Shown: positions 10,547 to 24,620 of the stretch, in pieces
Numbering within the stretch: the first letter of the stretch is position 1
How the letters are laid out: every line of letters begins with the position of its first letter
Origin: Zancudomyces culisetae
Taxonomy: Eukaryota; Kickxellomycota; Harpellomycetes; Harpellales; Legeriomycetaceae
Direction of reading: 5' to 3'
Length of the DNA stretch: 24,827 nt
Assembly (NCBI GenBank): GCA_001969505.1
Contig: LSSK01000571.1
Coordinates: 1 to 24,827 of the forward strand
Made by a program: the position numbers and the translations under genes
The notes under the pieces: model-generated
Told to the model about the DNA's origin: nothing
Database searches by the model: none
Seen by the model: the letters and a program-made list of their open reading frames with translations, nothing else

Positions 10547-10552
10547 AATAAA
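10547..10552 (+). promoter_or_regulatory. Candidate polyadenylation signal for CUZ1
   Basis: AATAAA lies about 107 nt past the CUZ1 stop. It is beyond the minus-strand signal of the convergent RPL16 gene, so the two transcripts would overlap at their 3' ends. Confidence 0.45.
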
Positions 10553-10585
10553 AAAATATTAACTATCTTTTTTGCGCTAAACTAA

Positions 10586-11479
10586 CTAGTGACCCAATGC
10601 AGAAAGCTCAGCTCTGATTGGAGCAAGTTGCTCAGAGCAGGCAGTGATTGCCTTGGTGTTAAGGTTGGCCAAAGCCTTCTTACGCAAGTAGAATGCACGT
10701 GATTTGACCTTCCTCTTGGCTTCCAGGTTCTGGACAACACTGTTGTATTTCCATCCAAATTCTACAGACAATCTTCCCAAAGTTGTGAATTTTCTTCCTG
10801 GTTTCAATCTCAAAACTCTCAAGGCTTGTGGGATAACCATTCTCTTCTGCTTGTCGTATGGTGGTGGAATTCCCTCGAATACCTTGAGTCGGTCCAATGC
10901 GGCAGCTCCGCGGGATGTCTTGTGTGGGATCATTCCTCTAATTGCCCTGTAGAACATCTTTGATGGTGCTCTGAAATGGAATGGTCCACGTGATGGATTG
11001 ACAATGCATCGTTTACGTAGGTATCCGTTGAACTTAATCTTGTTTCTAAAGAAAGAACCTGAGATGTTCATTTCTTCGCATCTGACAAGTACTACCTTTT
11101 GTCCGCTCAAAAGCATCTTGGCTACTGTTGATGCAAGACGACCGACCAAATGACCTTTGGCATCAATAACATATACCTATTTGACATTAAAAATCCTTGT
11201 TATAGTCATATCTATAAATATTACATGTAGAAAAAATTTTCTGCGATCCTCCGTCCCTCAATTCAAATTTCGACCTGCTAAAGATTCTATGAGTTTCAAA
11301 AACTTCCGAGTTCAAAGCTTCTTAACCTCATAGGTACACAACCCATAGCACGTCGTCGTTGAGTATCTTTATCTTTTGAGATGGACGCCAAGTCGAGAGT
11401 GCAAGTGGAATCTACCACTCGAAGAATCGCAATCTGATTTCAGTACAAAGACGCTTACCTTTTCAAAATTGTAATTCAT
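10586..11479 (-). CDS. RPL16: 60S ribosomal protein uL13 (L13a/L16), 2 exons
   Basis: This is a structural protein of the large cytosolic ribosomal subunit. Exon 1 (11459-11479) is only 21 nt and encodes MNYNFEK. The intron 11177-11458 (282 nt; GTAAGC...TAG) is phase 0, and exon 2 (10586-11176) continues with [16 protein letters not shown]. The product is 203 residues, near the family's usual length of about 200. Diagnostic stretches include [67 protein letters not shown] and EAKRKVK. The start is supported because FEK-V-VIDAKGH is the usual fungal N-terminus and no other in-frame ATG precedes the conserved block. It converges on CUZ1 with 145 nt between stops. Ribosomal protein introns often host snoRNAs, but I could not find convincing C/D boxes in this one. 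Confidence 0.97.
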
Positions 11480-13480
11480 GATTACTGTCTATTCGATTTT
11501 TTTTTGTATATTATATTACTGTGGTTTAAAAGACAAAGAAAACAAATATCAGAGCGACTATTCCCTTTTCTTCTGAAATATACTAGTTTATAAAAAAAAT
11601 TAGTATATGTTGTAGATAAAAGTTGTATTAGTATTTGTTTATAAAATATGAATAAAAACCACAATTTAGAAAAAATTTTTCTAGCTTTTTTGTTTTTTTA
11701 TTTATAAAAATACAGGCAGTCAATTGAGATGAAAAGTTTATAGGATTTGGAAAATGAATTAAAAAAAAATTTTTTTATGTCCACTTTTCGACCTTTAAAT
11801 CACTGAATTACACCCTTCGTTTTTTTCTTTCCCTTACTTTTTTTTTTGCCATTACATTTATGGGTCAAGGTAGTAGTCAATTATTTTGATTTTGATTTTT
11901 TTTTACCGCTTAAGGGGGGGGGAGGGCAAAAATTCAAATTAGTAATTTTAATGAGCTAACCCTTCTCTTCTTTCTCCTGTTTTTTTTTTTTTTTTGAGAA
12001 AACCAATTTTATTTTGCTAGAAAAATACCGTTTACGCATAACTTCAGCTTTCAAGCTGGCATTACCCTATGTATTTTTTGTATTCTTCCTACTTACCCTC
12101 CACCTAAAATATTTTTTTTAAGAAGGTCTTAAGCAATAGAAACAATAGGTGAGCGCATTTTTTTTTTTCTTTCGTTGAATAACTTTCAGTATTGTTTTTT
12201 ATTCTATTACCCTCCCCCCTGCAATTTCAGACTTCTGTTTTAATTCGCTATTATCGCTTTTTTAAAAAAAATTTCGTTCGTATGCACCAATATTTTACAG
12301 GGTTTTGGAATTTTTTGATATTCAGGCGTTTTTATTCGCTTAAACTGGTGGCAGAAAAAAAAAGAAAAAATTTTTTTTAGCAATGAGCCTGTAGAACCCT
12401 CACTAATAATAATTAATTACCAATTCGATACCCCTATTTCACTTTTATTTTAACATTTACATATTACTGTTCTTTTGTTTTCACTGTTTTGTCCTTACCT
12501 CTCGCCCTTCTCCATACCCCCCCCTCCCCATCTCCCTTTCCTCTTCCTGTAAACCCCTAACTCATTCAATATTATTTTAACTAGAAAATCCCATTATTTC
12601 TAGTTAACATAAATGCACCAATTGCTATGAAATACTCATGGATACAACAGCTGATTTGCTAAACTTCAAGTAAAAATAGTTGAAAAATCACCCCTCGTGA
12701 GTTTTGCAAAACATCCTTTTTACAGTTATTGGTGTGGATTGGGGAAATACAATTACTTAACCAGCCCCAACTCACTACAAAGACATTTTGGAAATTATTG
12801 TTAAAGCACTTGTAGCCCTTTAATAATTTAAACTTTTGCTGATTCACTTTAACCCACCCTTGATGAGAGGGGTCGTGGGAGCGTGTTAGAAATTAAACAG
12901 CTTACTTGCCTCGCTTGAATGTTTCTGTGTTATTTCTTTAATTTGGTTTTGTTGATATAATCGCGAACTCAGCACTTCCCCGAAAACACAAAACCATAAT
13001 CATACCATCATTGGTAGTACAATAAGACTTCGCGGTTTTTAGGCTAGCTCGTTAAAGGACGCACTTTCGAGTTTCTGATTTTGCCCTTAATACATTTTTC
13101 CATTGCGTTTTTAGGAAATTTGATCCAAATTAAAATTTCAACTTTATAGTTTATTAGGTTCATTATATCTTAGTTAGCATCATCTAGATGCAGCATCGAC
13201 TAAAATGTGCATCCGCTCTGCAATTTACGCTCTACTTTATCAAAATAATGGCCCAAAATTTGGAAAAGCGTTCTCATTTACGACATCAATAATATACACA
13301 CATACAGCGTGTAGAACTTGGTAGCAATGCGTATACAAGCAAAACTTTATTATCTTGCTTACAATGTGAGTCCAAATCTATAGAAAAAAAAAGTGAGACA
13401 CAGATATTTTTGACTAGAAGAGTCAAATAAGTTCATATGAATAAAGTATCAACATGATGCTAAGGTGGTTAAAAGAAAAA
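11480..13480. other. Non-coding spacer between RPL16 and DnaJ genes
   Basis: Two kilobases without a supportable gene. It holds the upstream region of RPL16, with dense A and T homopolymers, a nine-G run at 11914-11922 and an eight-C run at 12517-12524. Short frames at 11482-11664, 12192-12380 and 12659-12847 are low complexity and look like chance. The DnaJ 3' flank is at the right end. Confidence 0.55.
11761..11779. promoter_or_regulatory. A9T7 poly(dA:dT) element upstream of RPL16
   Basis: Nine A, seven T, then ATG (plus strand). The same 19-mer occurs at 19160-19178 upstream of the MAP kinase gene. It starts about 282 nt upstream of the RPL16 start codon. Poly(dA:dT) tracts commonly exclude nucleosomes in fungal promoters; that role here is inference. 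Confidence 0.3.
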
Positions 13481-14889
13481 TTAGTAATAAAGTCTAGAAA
13501 GCTCGTCACAAGCTGGCAAAGACATTTCTTTGGCCATTTTTAGCTTATCCTCGTCAACAAATAGCCCCAAAAATCCATATGCATCGTTGATCATACCATT
13601 TTTTCTAATACGTTGGTTTTGGCACTCCGTATTTAGTATATTGATATAATTGCCTTCTACGTGTTTTTCAAAAGACTTCAGATCGAACTTAGACAAGTTG
13701 CTTCTCTTGTTTTTAGCAAACTGATTAAAATTTACATAGTACTTGATGTTGTTTCGATTGGTCGTGCGTTTGGTATTAAGCTTCTTGGAGGGTGTAAAGC
13801 TAAAGTCTGGATAGTATTTTGCTCCAGAATCTGCGCTTAGGAATGTCCCAATAACGTTGGACAGTAGAATCGCTATAAGAAATATCAGAATCGGCATTAT
13901 CTGTATTAGCGTACTTTGTTTATCTTCACCAGCGTCAGCCCCGTTTCTAGTATAATAGCCCTGTCCCTGTCTCCTACGTGGCATCCTAAATGTATGTGTA
14001 GAGGTTGTGTGGAAAGGGTTTCCGGAATGCATCCCACCCCCAAAAAACATGTTGAAAAGCTCCTCCGGTGTTACTTCACCTTCAAAGAACTGGGCTCCTT
14101 CTGGCCCTCTCCTAAAATTCATATTTGTTGCCCTACTAGCACCTGCATTCCCATCTGCTGAGCCAAAGCGATCGTAGTGTGCCCGCTTATCAGGATCGCT
14201 TAGCGTTGTGAAAGCCGCGCTCACAACTATAGATTTTCATTTTCATTTTCATTAGGAGTCTTACTATCATTTCTCACACCTGTCAACACATTCTTTAGAC
14301 CAATGATACTAACCAGACATGTTTACTTACCTTTAAATGCTTCATCAGCCCCTGGTGCCTTGTTTTTATCAGGATGAAATTGTAGCGCCAGCTATTTATA
14401 CATATTATATACATTTTTAGTATTTCCCCCAAAAGTTCATGCAATAGATTCAGCCAATACATCCTAGTCAATAGTTCTAACCTTTCTATATGATTTCTTG
14501 ATTTCAACTTCTTCACAACCCTTCTCCAGACTCAAAACTTTATAATAATCGTGTTTAATGCTTAGTATTTGCTTCACTGATTGAAGTTGCGCAGCGGTAT
14601 AGTTAGCCTTGCTTGAAGTATTCCCTTCGTCTTTTGATTCTTTTCTTCTCCGTAGGTTATCGCTAGTTGGATATGAATCATTTGCGTTTGCACTATTCGC
14701 ATTACGCGAATTCTGTCTTGGTGATTCGCCATCAGATTCCAATCTCTCTAGAAACAGTTCAGCTTCCTTAGAATAATGCAATTTTAAAGACTTATTTGTG
14801 AATTTCAGAGCTGCCTCGTAATCACCCTGAGCCAATTTGTTTTTAGCTATAGATAGACACCTAATAGCTTCGTCTTGATTGACCACCAT
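13481..14889 (-). CDS. ER-membrane DnaJ (Hsp40) protein with DUF1977, DNAJB12/14 type, 3 exons
   Basis: A J-domain co-chaperone that stimulates Hsp70 ATPase at the ER membrane; relatives act in membrane-protein quality control. Exons are 14482-14889, 14331-14391 and 13481-14226. The introns (14392-14481, GTTAGA donor; 14227-14330) end in TAG and join in phase to 404 residues. The N-terminal 50 residues (DEAIRCLSIAKNKL, ALKFTNKSLKL) match the helical start typical of DNAJB12/14. A Ser/Asn-rich linker follows. The J domain covers about 113-178 with DYYKVL, KKSYRKLALQ, the catalytic HPD at 142-144 and YDRFG. A short Gly/Arg-rich region precedes one transmembrane helix at about 263-286 (MPILIFLIAILL). 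The C-terminal DUF1977 has IKYYVN, FEKHVEGNYINIL, and PACDEL near the end. The topology expected from the family puts the J domain in the cytosol. It has no zinc-finger cysteines, so it is not a type I DnaJ. Confidence 0.95.
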
Positions 14890-15689
14890 TGTTGTTTGTA
14901 TATTTATTTTTTGGATATATGGAGGGGAGGAGGGTTTCTCAGCAAAATTTCGCTCTCAGCTAATCCAAAGAGTGTTAAAAGCGTGTAAAAATGTACTGTT
15001 ACTTGCGTTGGATTTAATGGTTTATTAGTATAATCAAATTTATTCTTATTCTCCCTTAGTTTTATAATCCACTGATGTACCGCAAGTTATGCAAAATTCC
15101 TGATTCTTTGATTGAACACACAAGTAATAATTTACAAGGTTGACAATTTTATTACTTTTCTGTAAAAAAAAAACAACTGTTAGTAATATGTATGGTAGTT
15201 CTCAAAGCACAAATTGTTTTTGTTTTTTACTCACAAAAATATTATATGGCTTATTGGAAAAAAAATACTAATATACCAAAATACCAACTTTGCAGCTTGC
15301 CAACTCGCCAGCTAATTAATTTGATAATTTGCTGTTCTACTAATTTAGTTTTACTTGATTTTCTCAACACACTCTTGAATGCAAGAAACAAAGGCATGTG
15401 GCGAACATTACCAACTCAAGAAATTAGCTAATTACTAAGTGATTAATCTTCAACACGAATCAAATTCTAGCATTTTAGGAGGAAATAAAGAATTATCAAC
15501 CATTACTGTGCATTCAGCTTGTTGGGAGCCACAAACACAACCAATGAAAAATCTACATCGAGCCATAAAAAACTAGCAAATTATGTAATTAACACGAATA
15601 TCTGAAATCAGAGCTCCAAAAATTTTAGGAAGATTACAAGGCAAAAAGGTAAAAACGACAAGACTAAAACCAATAAACATGATACCCAA
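14890..15689. other. Spacer between DnaJ start and DDX41 end
   Basis: About 800 nt containing the DnaJ upstream region, with a purine-rich GGAGGGGAGGAGGG run near 14921-14934, and the 3' flank of DDX41. A 79-codon plus frame at 15192-15431 has no recognisable features and is likely chance. Confidence 0.5.
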
Positions 15690-17737
15690 TCAAAACTCAC
15701 GATCTAAAGTCCTGTTTTCTCTCATTGTGCTTTGCAAAGCTCTTCGTTCAGTGTCAAGTTTCGGGCACTCCAGGATTCTATGACCCAAGCCACCACAAAA
15801 TGCACACGGCTCCATACCAGTAGCTGAAGAAAGAGGATCTGGAATAGAAAGCAAAAACTTGGGAACAGCTTGGTTGGCTTCAATCAATAGATATTTCAAG
15901 TCAAGGAGAACCTGGGTAGACACTGAACTGTTAACAAAGGTTGATGCATACCCGGTTTTGCCAGAACGACCGGTTCGACCAATCCTATGAACATAATCCT
16001 CAATTTCCTTTGGCATGTCAAAGTTGATTACGTGTTGAATATTGGGAAAGTCCAACCCTTTGGAAGCAACATCGGTAGCAACCAAAACATCTCTTCTGCC
16101 CGATTTGAACTGCTCGATAGCATAATTCCGCTCTTCTTGGGATTTCGACCCATGAACTGCAACACACAAAACACCCTTGAGTAGCAAATATTCATATATA
16201 TTGTCTACATCGGATTTGTTTTCTGCAAAAATCAATACTGGAGGCGCCGTCTTCTGCAAAACCTCCAGCAAATATAACACTCGGTCCTCAGGTTTAACAT
16301 ACTCGACTGTTTGTACTATATCCAAACTAGCTGCACCTGCTCTACCCACATTCACTACCACAGGTTTTACCAACGATGTTTGTGCAAACTCTTTTATTTT
16401 TGGCGGCATCGTTGCTGAATACAGAACAGTCTGTCGTTGATGCTTAAAATAAGCCAAAATGTTTCTTACATCCTCTTCAAATCCCGATCCAATCATTCTA
16501 TCTGCTTCGTCTAAGCACAGATACTTACACATGTCCAGCCGAAACTTGCCCTTATTTAACATGTCTTGTAATCGTCCTGGTGTAGCCACTATAATGTGCA
16601 CCGGTCCATACTCCATATGCCTAAGTTGATCACCCATAGAAGTACCCCCTATACACACAATCGTCTTTAATCTGGGATATCCTGCCTTTTCCATTGTATC
16701 TGTCATTTCAACTATTCCCATATACGTTTGCTGTGCTAGTTCTCTTGATGGAGAGAGCACCAACCCTATAGGTCCCTCTTTTTTCCCTAACTTCAGCTTC
16801 ATTTCTTCCTCGTATGCCCGCATTACCATTGGTATTGAAAATGCCAAGGTCTTTCCTGATCCTGTAAACGCCACTCCTATCATATCTCGCCCGCTTAATG
16901 CGACCGGAATTCCCTGCATTTGAATATTTGATGGTGTTTTTATTCCTTTGCTCTTTAGATATTCCACCATTACCTCGGGTAATCTCATCGCCTCAAAGCT
17001 TACTAGTGGCGGTGAGACATTTTCTCCCTCCACAATTATTTTTAACTTTGCCCTCATTCGCTCCTTTTCATCTTCACTTATCCTTAAATGTCGCTTGAAT
17101 GGCCGCCACCTAAAGTTATACATTATATTAATTTCAACAGGTTTTTTCGCACGTCTACAAAAGCCAGTACAAGTGTCGTTTCTCAACTATGAATTTTAAT
17201 CTTACTCTGTCTTCATGGGCTCCGTATACTCCACTCCCTTCGCTATTTCCTGTGCCGAAGCCAAATGTTTCTTTTTGGCAATTGCCTCCAATACCGCCAT
17301 TTCCTCCTCCATCTGTTTTTCTTGTTCAGTTTTTTCTATTATTACCCAGTGGTTCGGTTAGATTCTACATTTTTATACAGGATATGAAAGCATCTGTAAT
17401 ATTTTCTCTCCCTTTTCTTACCTACTATAAGTTTTCGCTTTTTTAACTGTGCAGTGTGGTCAACCAAGCTGATCTGTGCTTGAGGTCCTACAAAAGCCAT
17501 TCTCTCTGTAATATCCTCTGTGTTCTGCCCCCCCATCGCCCCCTTTTTTGCTCTTTCATACCCACTATTTTCTACCCCGTTGCCGCTTTCATCTTTTTCT
17601 TTTTCATCATCGTTCGATTTTGATTTTTTAACCTTTCTTTGTAAATTCTCAATTTCTTGTACTTTTCGATACTTTAGCGGTACGTACGGTGTATATTCGA
17701 CATCGTACTCATCGAATTTTTCTGAATTTTCTTCCAT
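15690..17737 (-). CDS. DDX41: DEAD-box RNA helicase of the DDX41/Abstrakt family, 3 exons
   Basis: An ATP-dependent RNA helicase; DDX41 relatives associate with catalytic (C-complex) spliceosomes. Exons are 17422-17737, 17206-17335 and 15690-17109, giving 621 residues, almost the length of the human protein. Introns 17336-17421 and 17110-17205 end in TAG. The N-terminal acidic/Lys-rich region has YTPYVPLKYRK and the family-typical EIAKGVEY with KTEWRPF just before the core. Core motifs are: Q motif (TPSNIQMQGIP), motif I AFTGSGKT (229-236), PSRELAQQ, TPGRL, DEAD (349-352), SAT, VLIFAENK, DVASKGLDF and HRIGRTGRSG. A CCHC knuckle, CAFCGGLGHRILEC (584-597), follows, and this C-terminal knuckle with the N-terminal block separates DDX41 from other DEAD-box proteins. 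All catalytic residues are present. It is transcribed away from the divergent MAP kinase gene 1.8 kb upstream. Saccharomyces lacks this family member, which helps place the organism. Confidence 0.97.
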
Positions 17738-18685
17738 TTTCCTATTTATACAAGAATAGTATTTTTTATTGAATTTACAATTTTGCTTTTATACTATTTA
17801 TTAAGCGATTTATTAACATTTTATTTAAATACATTAGATCAGCGAATAAAAATTGTAAAGCTTATTTCAATTGAATGGGAAATACAGTCATATTAAAAAA
17901 AAGAAATCTTTTTATTTATGGTAAAAGGCTAAAAGAGGAGAAGGGAAAATAGAGATATGGGTGATATGGGTGATATATAGGTTGTTAGATGTAGTTGATT
18001 ATACACGGATACTATAGTACCGATTGCAACTATATATGTATTATTTTTGATATTGTCTCCATGCAAAAGCCTTTACATCATTTTATTACCAAATGTAGCA
18101 CACAGCCACTATATGAACATTCTGATATACCACTAAGCACTTTCGAGTGTCTCCATTTCATCAGTAATAAGCTCTCACATGATAAATTTTGTTTCTTCCT
18201 CATCTCTTTCAATTTTAGGGGTAGGTGTAAGGGCTTCTCTTGGCTGTTTTATCATTTACCTCTATTCACTCTTTAATGCATTTAACACTGGGATAGTAGC
18301 TAATTATAGGCTTGTATGCTATAAAGACAAAGGTTTGGATAAACTATGTGTAATACACAGGTTTGCACAATAAACAGGAGCATTTAGTGGAGGGGGTAGT
18401 TTAGGGTTCATCTCCTCCGTGTGCCTTGCGATTATGCGTTGTAGTTTGTTTTTTGTTATTCGTTTTATAACCGTAATACTTGCAGCTTGGTTGTTATAAA
18501 ATCACTAAACGTTAAACATTTATACAGAGCGTTTTGAACATGGATTAGTGGTAATAAAAACTGCTTGAATAATGTCTTGTGGGCAGCCCATATCATATTA
18601 ACAATAATTTGGACTCTCTCACAGTTTCGGTAACCACGTTAACCATAAAATGCTTTATTGGTGTTTAATTTTCTGCTCTCAGAAA

Positions 18686-18713
18686 GGGTGAGGGGAAGGG
18701 GAAGAGGAAGGGG
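18686..18713 (+). other. Candidate G-quadruplex-forming run
   Basis: Four G tracts (GGG, GGGG, GGGG, GGGG) separated by loops of 3, 2 and 8 nt fit a relaxed quadruplex pattern. It sits in the divergent promoter region and stands out in AT-rich surroundings. Whether it folds is untested. Confidence 0.35.
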
Positions 18714-19159
18714 AAGGCGGTGGTTGATGTTTCTAAGTCTGCCAAATTTTTACGGTAAAAAGTATCAGGTGTCAAACCTAGACTACAGTTCATTCATTCA
18801 GAAAAATGATCCAATAAACACAGTGTTGCTGATATGACATGCGAAGGCTGCCTAGATGAGTTTTTTTTCACTAACGCACTATTTCTACCTTCATTTCAAT
18901 TTTTCGCTCCAATTTTCGTTCCATTTCCCTATTCCCAAAGACAAAGTTAAAAATAGCAACTTTTACAATAGCTGCATTTTTAAAAATAGACTTTTTTGGA
19001 TTATGCTATTGGCGAGAAAAAGTAAGCTACTAATAAAAACTGGCAGATTATGTTTATTTATTTATTCCCAGTGCAACTTGCTATGGGATGAGTGGGTATT
19101 TGATATTTTTATCATATATTGATTTGTAAAACAAATAAATGACGATCAAAACCCAAATC

Positions 19160-19178
19160 AAAAAAAAATTTTTTTATG
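19160..19178. promoter_or_regulatory. A9T7 poly(dA:dT) element upstream of SLT2
   Basis: The same 19-mer (nine A, seven T, ATG) as at 11761-11779, ending about 319 nt before the MAP kinase start codon. Its role as a nucleosome-poor promoter element is inference. Confidence 0.3.
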
Positions 19179-19496
19179 GGAAAAAAAGTGCATTTACCCA
19201 GTGAAGATGAGGCAAAAATTTCGAAAACCGCTTGTAGGTCTAAATAAAATAAGTTTAAGACCAATTTGAGTTCAAGTTTGAGCTAATTCTGGTATGACCA
19301 TACACAAATAAATGCTCGAAAGAAGGACACAAGCAGCTTTAGATTTAAACGGTTAAAAAAAAAGTACAAGAACACTATAAGAACGATTAACCAGCAATAC
19401 TTTGTATACAAACCTGATATAGTACCTTTACATCATTTTTTGTAATATTTTTCTTTTTTTGGTTAGAAGCAAACAACAACAAAGATACTCAGAAAA

Positions 19497-22145
<2,649 letters not shown>

Positions 22146-22938
22146 ATCTATTTTTGATACACGGGGAAGAAGGGCGATTTGTTGTTTTATTTTTTTTAAA
22201 GGTCGACACTATCATTTCTATAAGCAGGCTTTTATAATACTAAATACTTTTTATTATGAATAATTATGTTTGTTAGTCAAGGGGGGTGGGGTAGGAGTAA
22301 TTATTAGACAGATATAAAAAAAAGCTAACTAATCAAATGGATATACACAGGTATAAAGCCTGCCCTTGATATGGGTAAAATGTTCAAATTTGAAGCTAGT
22401 TTCTGTAATCAACAACCAAAATAACATCTCAAATTTGGTTATATACTTTTGGCCATCATATTGGCGCTGCAATTGAAACTAGTAGTGTGTTCACTATCTA
22501 TTTATTGCTCATAAAGCAGTTCATGTATGAAAAGCAAATTGTTGTTTGATCAGAATACAATGAATTTCCCCCAAACAAAGCCAGAGTACAAAATGTCGTT
22601 TTGTGTTTATTTGGGTATATAAAACAAGAGGCACCATTCGCCCATTTTTTGTATTAAAAATAGTTCCAGTGCTTAATTGGCTAAAAAAAATTTTTATTTG
22701 CGATTTTGTGAACACCAATAGCTCAATGGAGTCTTACATGTTGAAATTAAAATGTAATGTTTATTGGCGTACTAATTTCGCAAAAAAAAAATTTCAACAA
22801 AACGCTCTCAATTGTGATGAAAATTTTTTTCTGTATTTGAAAAGCGGAATAAACAAAAAAAATGTAGGGGGGGGGAGTTTTAAAAACCAAAAAAAATTTA
22901 TTATAAAAGGGAGGATTATGGAAGAAACTTTGTTATAA
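22146..22938. other. 3' flank of SLT2 and AT-rich spacer
   Basis: No gene is supported. A 111-codon plus frame (22603-22938) is Lys/Asn/Phe-rich with no recognisable motif and looks like chance in AT-rich DNA. A nine-G run lies at 22867-22875. Confidence 0.5.
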
Positions 22939-23238
22939 ACCAACTCGCATTCAACAGAAAAAGCAGGTTCATCTCTTTGGAAGATTGTCCCCCAACTGCA
23001 AGCGGGCACGATGGATCGGGGCAGAGATGCCTAAATGCAAGGGCTTCCAGTCTAATCGCTGGTTCAGGAATACGCTTGGGTTTTTGGATCATTTTTGATT
23101 GAGGTTTTAGAAAGCTTGATGCTCCTCAGTGGCAAACACCTCACACTAGTTCTTGGTCACATTCTGGACTCTGGACCCTGGGGTGTTGTTTTGTTTGCAG
23201 TGGACTTGTTCAGTATGATTGGGCTTCTAGGTGAGTAA
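22939..23238 (+). pseudogene. GC-richer, possibly decayed coding island, family not recognised
   Basis: This stretch is clearly richer in G and C than its flanks. One plus-strand frame is open except for TAA codons at 23032-23034 and 23053-23055. The first part reads SSLWKIVPQLQAG; the last part (23056-23238, 60 codons plus stop) contains VQEYAWVF, LESLMLLSGKHLTLVLGHI and WGVVLFAVDLFSMIGLLG, a hydrophobic, membrane-protein-like pattern. The stop falls in a GTGAGTAATG context that also resembles a splice donor, and TTTTGTTTGCAG just upstream resembles an acceptor, so a spliced exon is a second possibility. I do not recognise the family. It could be a gene remnant, transposon debris, or chance openness due to GC content. 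Confidence 0.3.
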
Positions 23239-24620
23239 TGAAAACTTATTTTCTATCTATGTATTATTATTTTGCATAATGCGCTCGAGTAAACAGGTAT
23301 ATTGTGATGAGAAAAAAATTGCAAACAATAAAGCTGGAATTACCGTCTGAACTCTTAACCTTTCTTGTGGTAACACAGGGAACGGAGGAGAAATTGATGG
23401 ACAATTTGCATAAACACCTGAAACTTTTATAGGGTATACCAACCATATTTACTTGAGCTGGGGTGATTTTTCTTCTATTGGAAGTGGCGAAGGAGAAAAT
23501 GCATTTATGTTTGTGTTTAGAGTTTAAAACAAGTATCTTGATTATAACAATTGAAATTTTGAATCGAATACTAGGTTTCACGCAAATTAATTTTATGTCA
23601 CAGTCTACATTGGGTTAAAGATTTATCTGCAAGAGGTAACTTATAGTTCAATTTTTTAAATTTATTTTATATGATGAAACGCACTGGGCACTGAAATATA
23701 GAACCTTATACAATTATGTTGATACGCGTTTATTCGGCTTACAAACCCGAGGTCTGATAAAATATTATGAATTGTCTGTAATGACATTATGAATTTAAGA
23801 ATCAACTAACAATAAATACAATCGATATAGCTATCACATTGCTTCTTGTGTCATGAGTTTTCTGATTCAGTTTTATAGAAAAGGTTTGTTACTGTTTTTA
23901 TACTTGTGTATTGTTTGGGGGATATTGAACAAGCTGATGATTTACATTAAAAATTGACAAGCATATGTCAGAATTATTTTGATGACAAAATTTTGTCTGA
24001 TACTTATTCAACTATTATTTGTTTTTATAACAAAATGTGTATCTTGCATCACTGACAATGTTTAATTTATCAATTAGAACTGCTTCAAAATTATTTGTGT
24101 GTCAAGTAACTTTGGGATCTCTTTGTAGTTTGACAGGTAAATGTCGATTCAACGTTTGATCTTATTTATGAAGAGCTCTATGATGAAACAAATCTATTCA
24201 CGACGGTCTTATTAGCCTTAAAAATTTTTGGCTATGATTTAACCGCCCGTAAATTTGGGCATTTGCTGATCTTCAATTTTTTTCAGTTGCGTTTGTGAAT
24301 CAATGGACGTTTTTCTAATGTTCGCTGTATGTACTTGTAGATATATCTGCCGTTATGATTGTATTTTTTTAGATTTTGTATTTTTATCATGTTAATTCTA
24401 AATAAATTCGATCGCAAATAAATTAACAATTCCTTGAACAAAAAGCTTTTGATGAGTATAGCAATTTTATTAGAATGAATCTGATGCTATTTTGAAATCT
24501 ATAATCTGATATTGTAATAGTTTTAAAATTGAAAGCTCGTATGAAAAAAAAATGGACTGTGCGTTGTGTGTTTTTTTTCCGGTGTAATCTAAGTGATGGA
24601 ACTTAACCAATGTTATTGAG
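23239..24620. other. AT-rich spacer before right-edge gene
   Basis: No gene or RNA is recognised. It includes the 3' flank of the minus-strand gene that ends at 24621. Two overlapping minus frames at 23257-23581 carry no known motif and are probably chance. Confidence 0.55.

Larger units (their letters stand above)
17738..19496. other. Divergent intergenic region between DDX41 and SLT2
   Basis: A 1.76-kb region that must hold both upstream regions. I found no convincing gene. Several short minus-strand frames between 18175 and 18660, including a 27-codon frame at 18175-18255, look somewhat protein-like but could not be joined into a consistent spliced model. Other content: a duplicated GATATGGGT at about 17955-17972, a G-rich run at 18686-18713, and an A9T7 element at 19160-19178. 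Confidence 0.5.

Noticed and set aside
11177-11458. Intronic snoRNA in the RPL16 intron
   Set aside because: I found no matching C and D boxes or a clear hairpin-hinge-hairpin-ACA layout, although host introns of this kind often carry one.
15192-15431. A 79-codon plus-strand frame
   Set aside because: No domain, typical chance composition, located in a short spacer between two well-defined minus-strand genes.
18175-18660. Small spliced gene on the minus strand between DDX41 and SLT2
   Set aside because: Short frames (for example 18175-18255) look protein-like, but no donor-acceptor combination gave an open, in-phase joined frame.
22603-22938. A 111-codon plus-strand frame downstream of SLT2
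   Set aside because: Low-complexity Lys/Asn/Phe-rich translation with homopolymer runs and no motif; no splice or initiation context of note.
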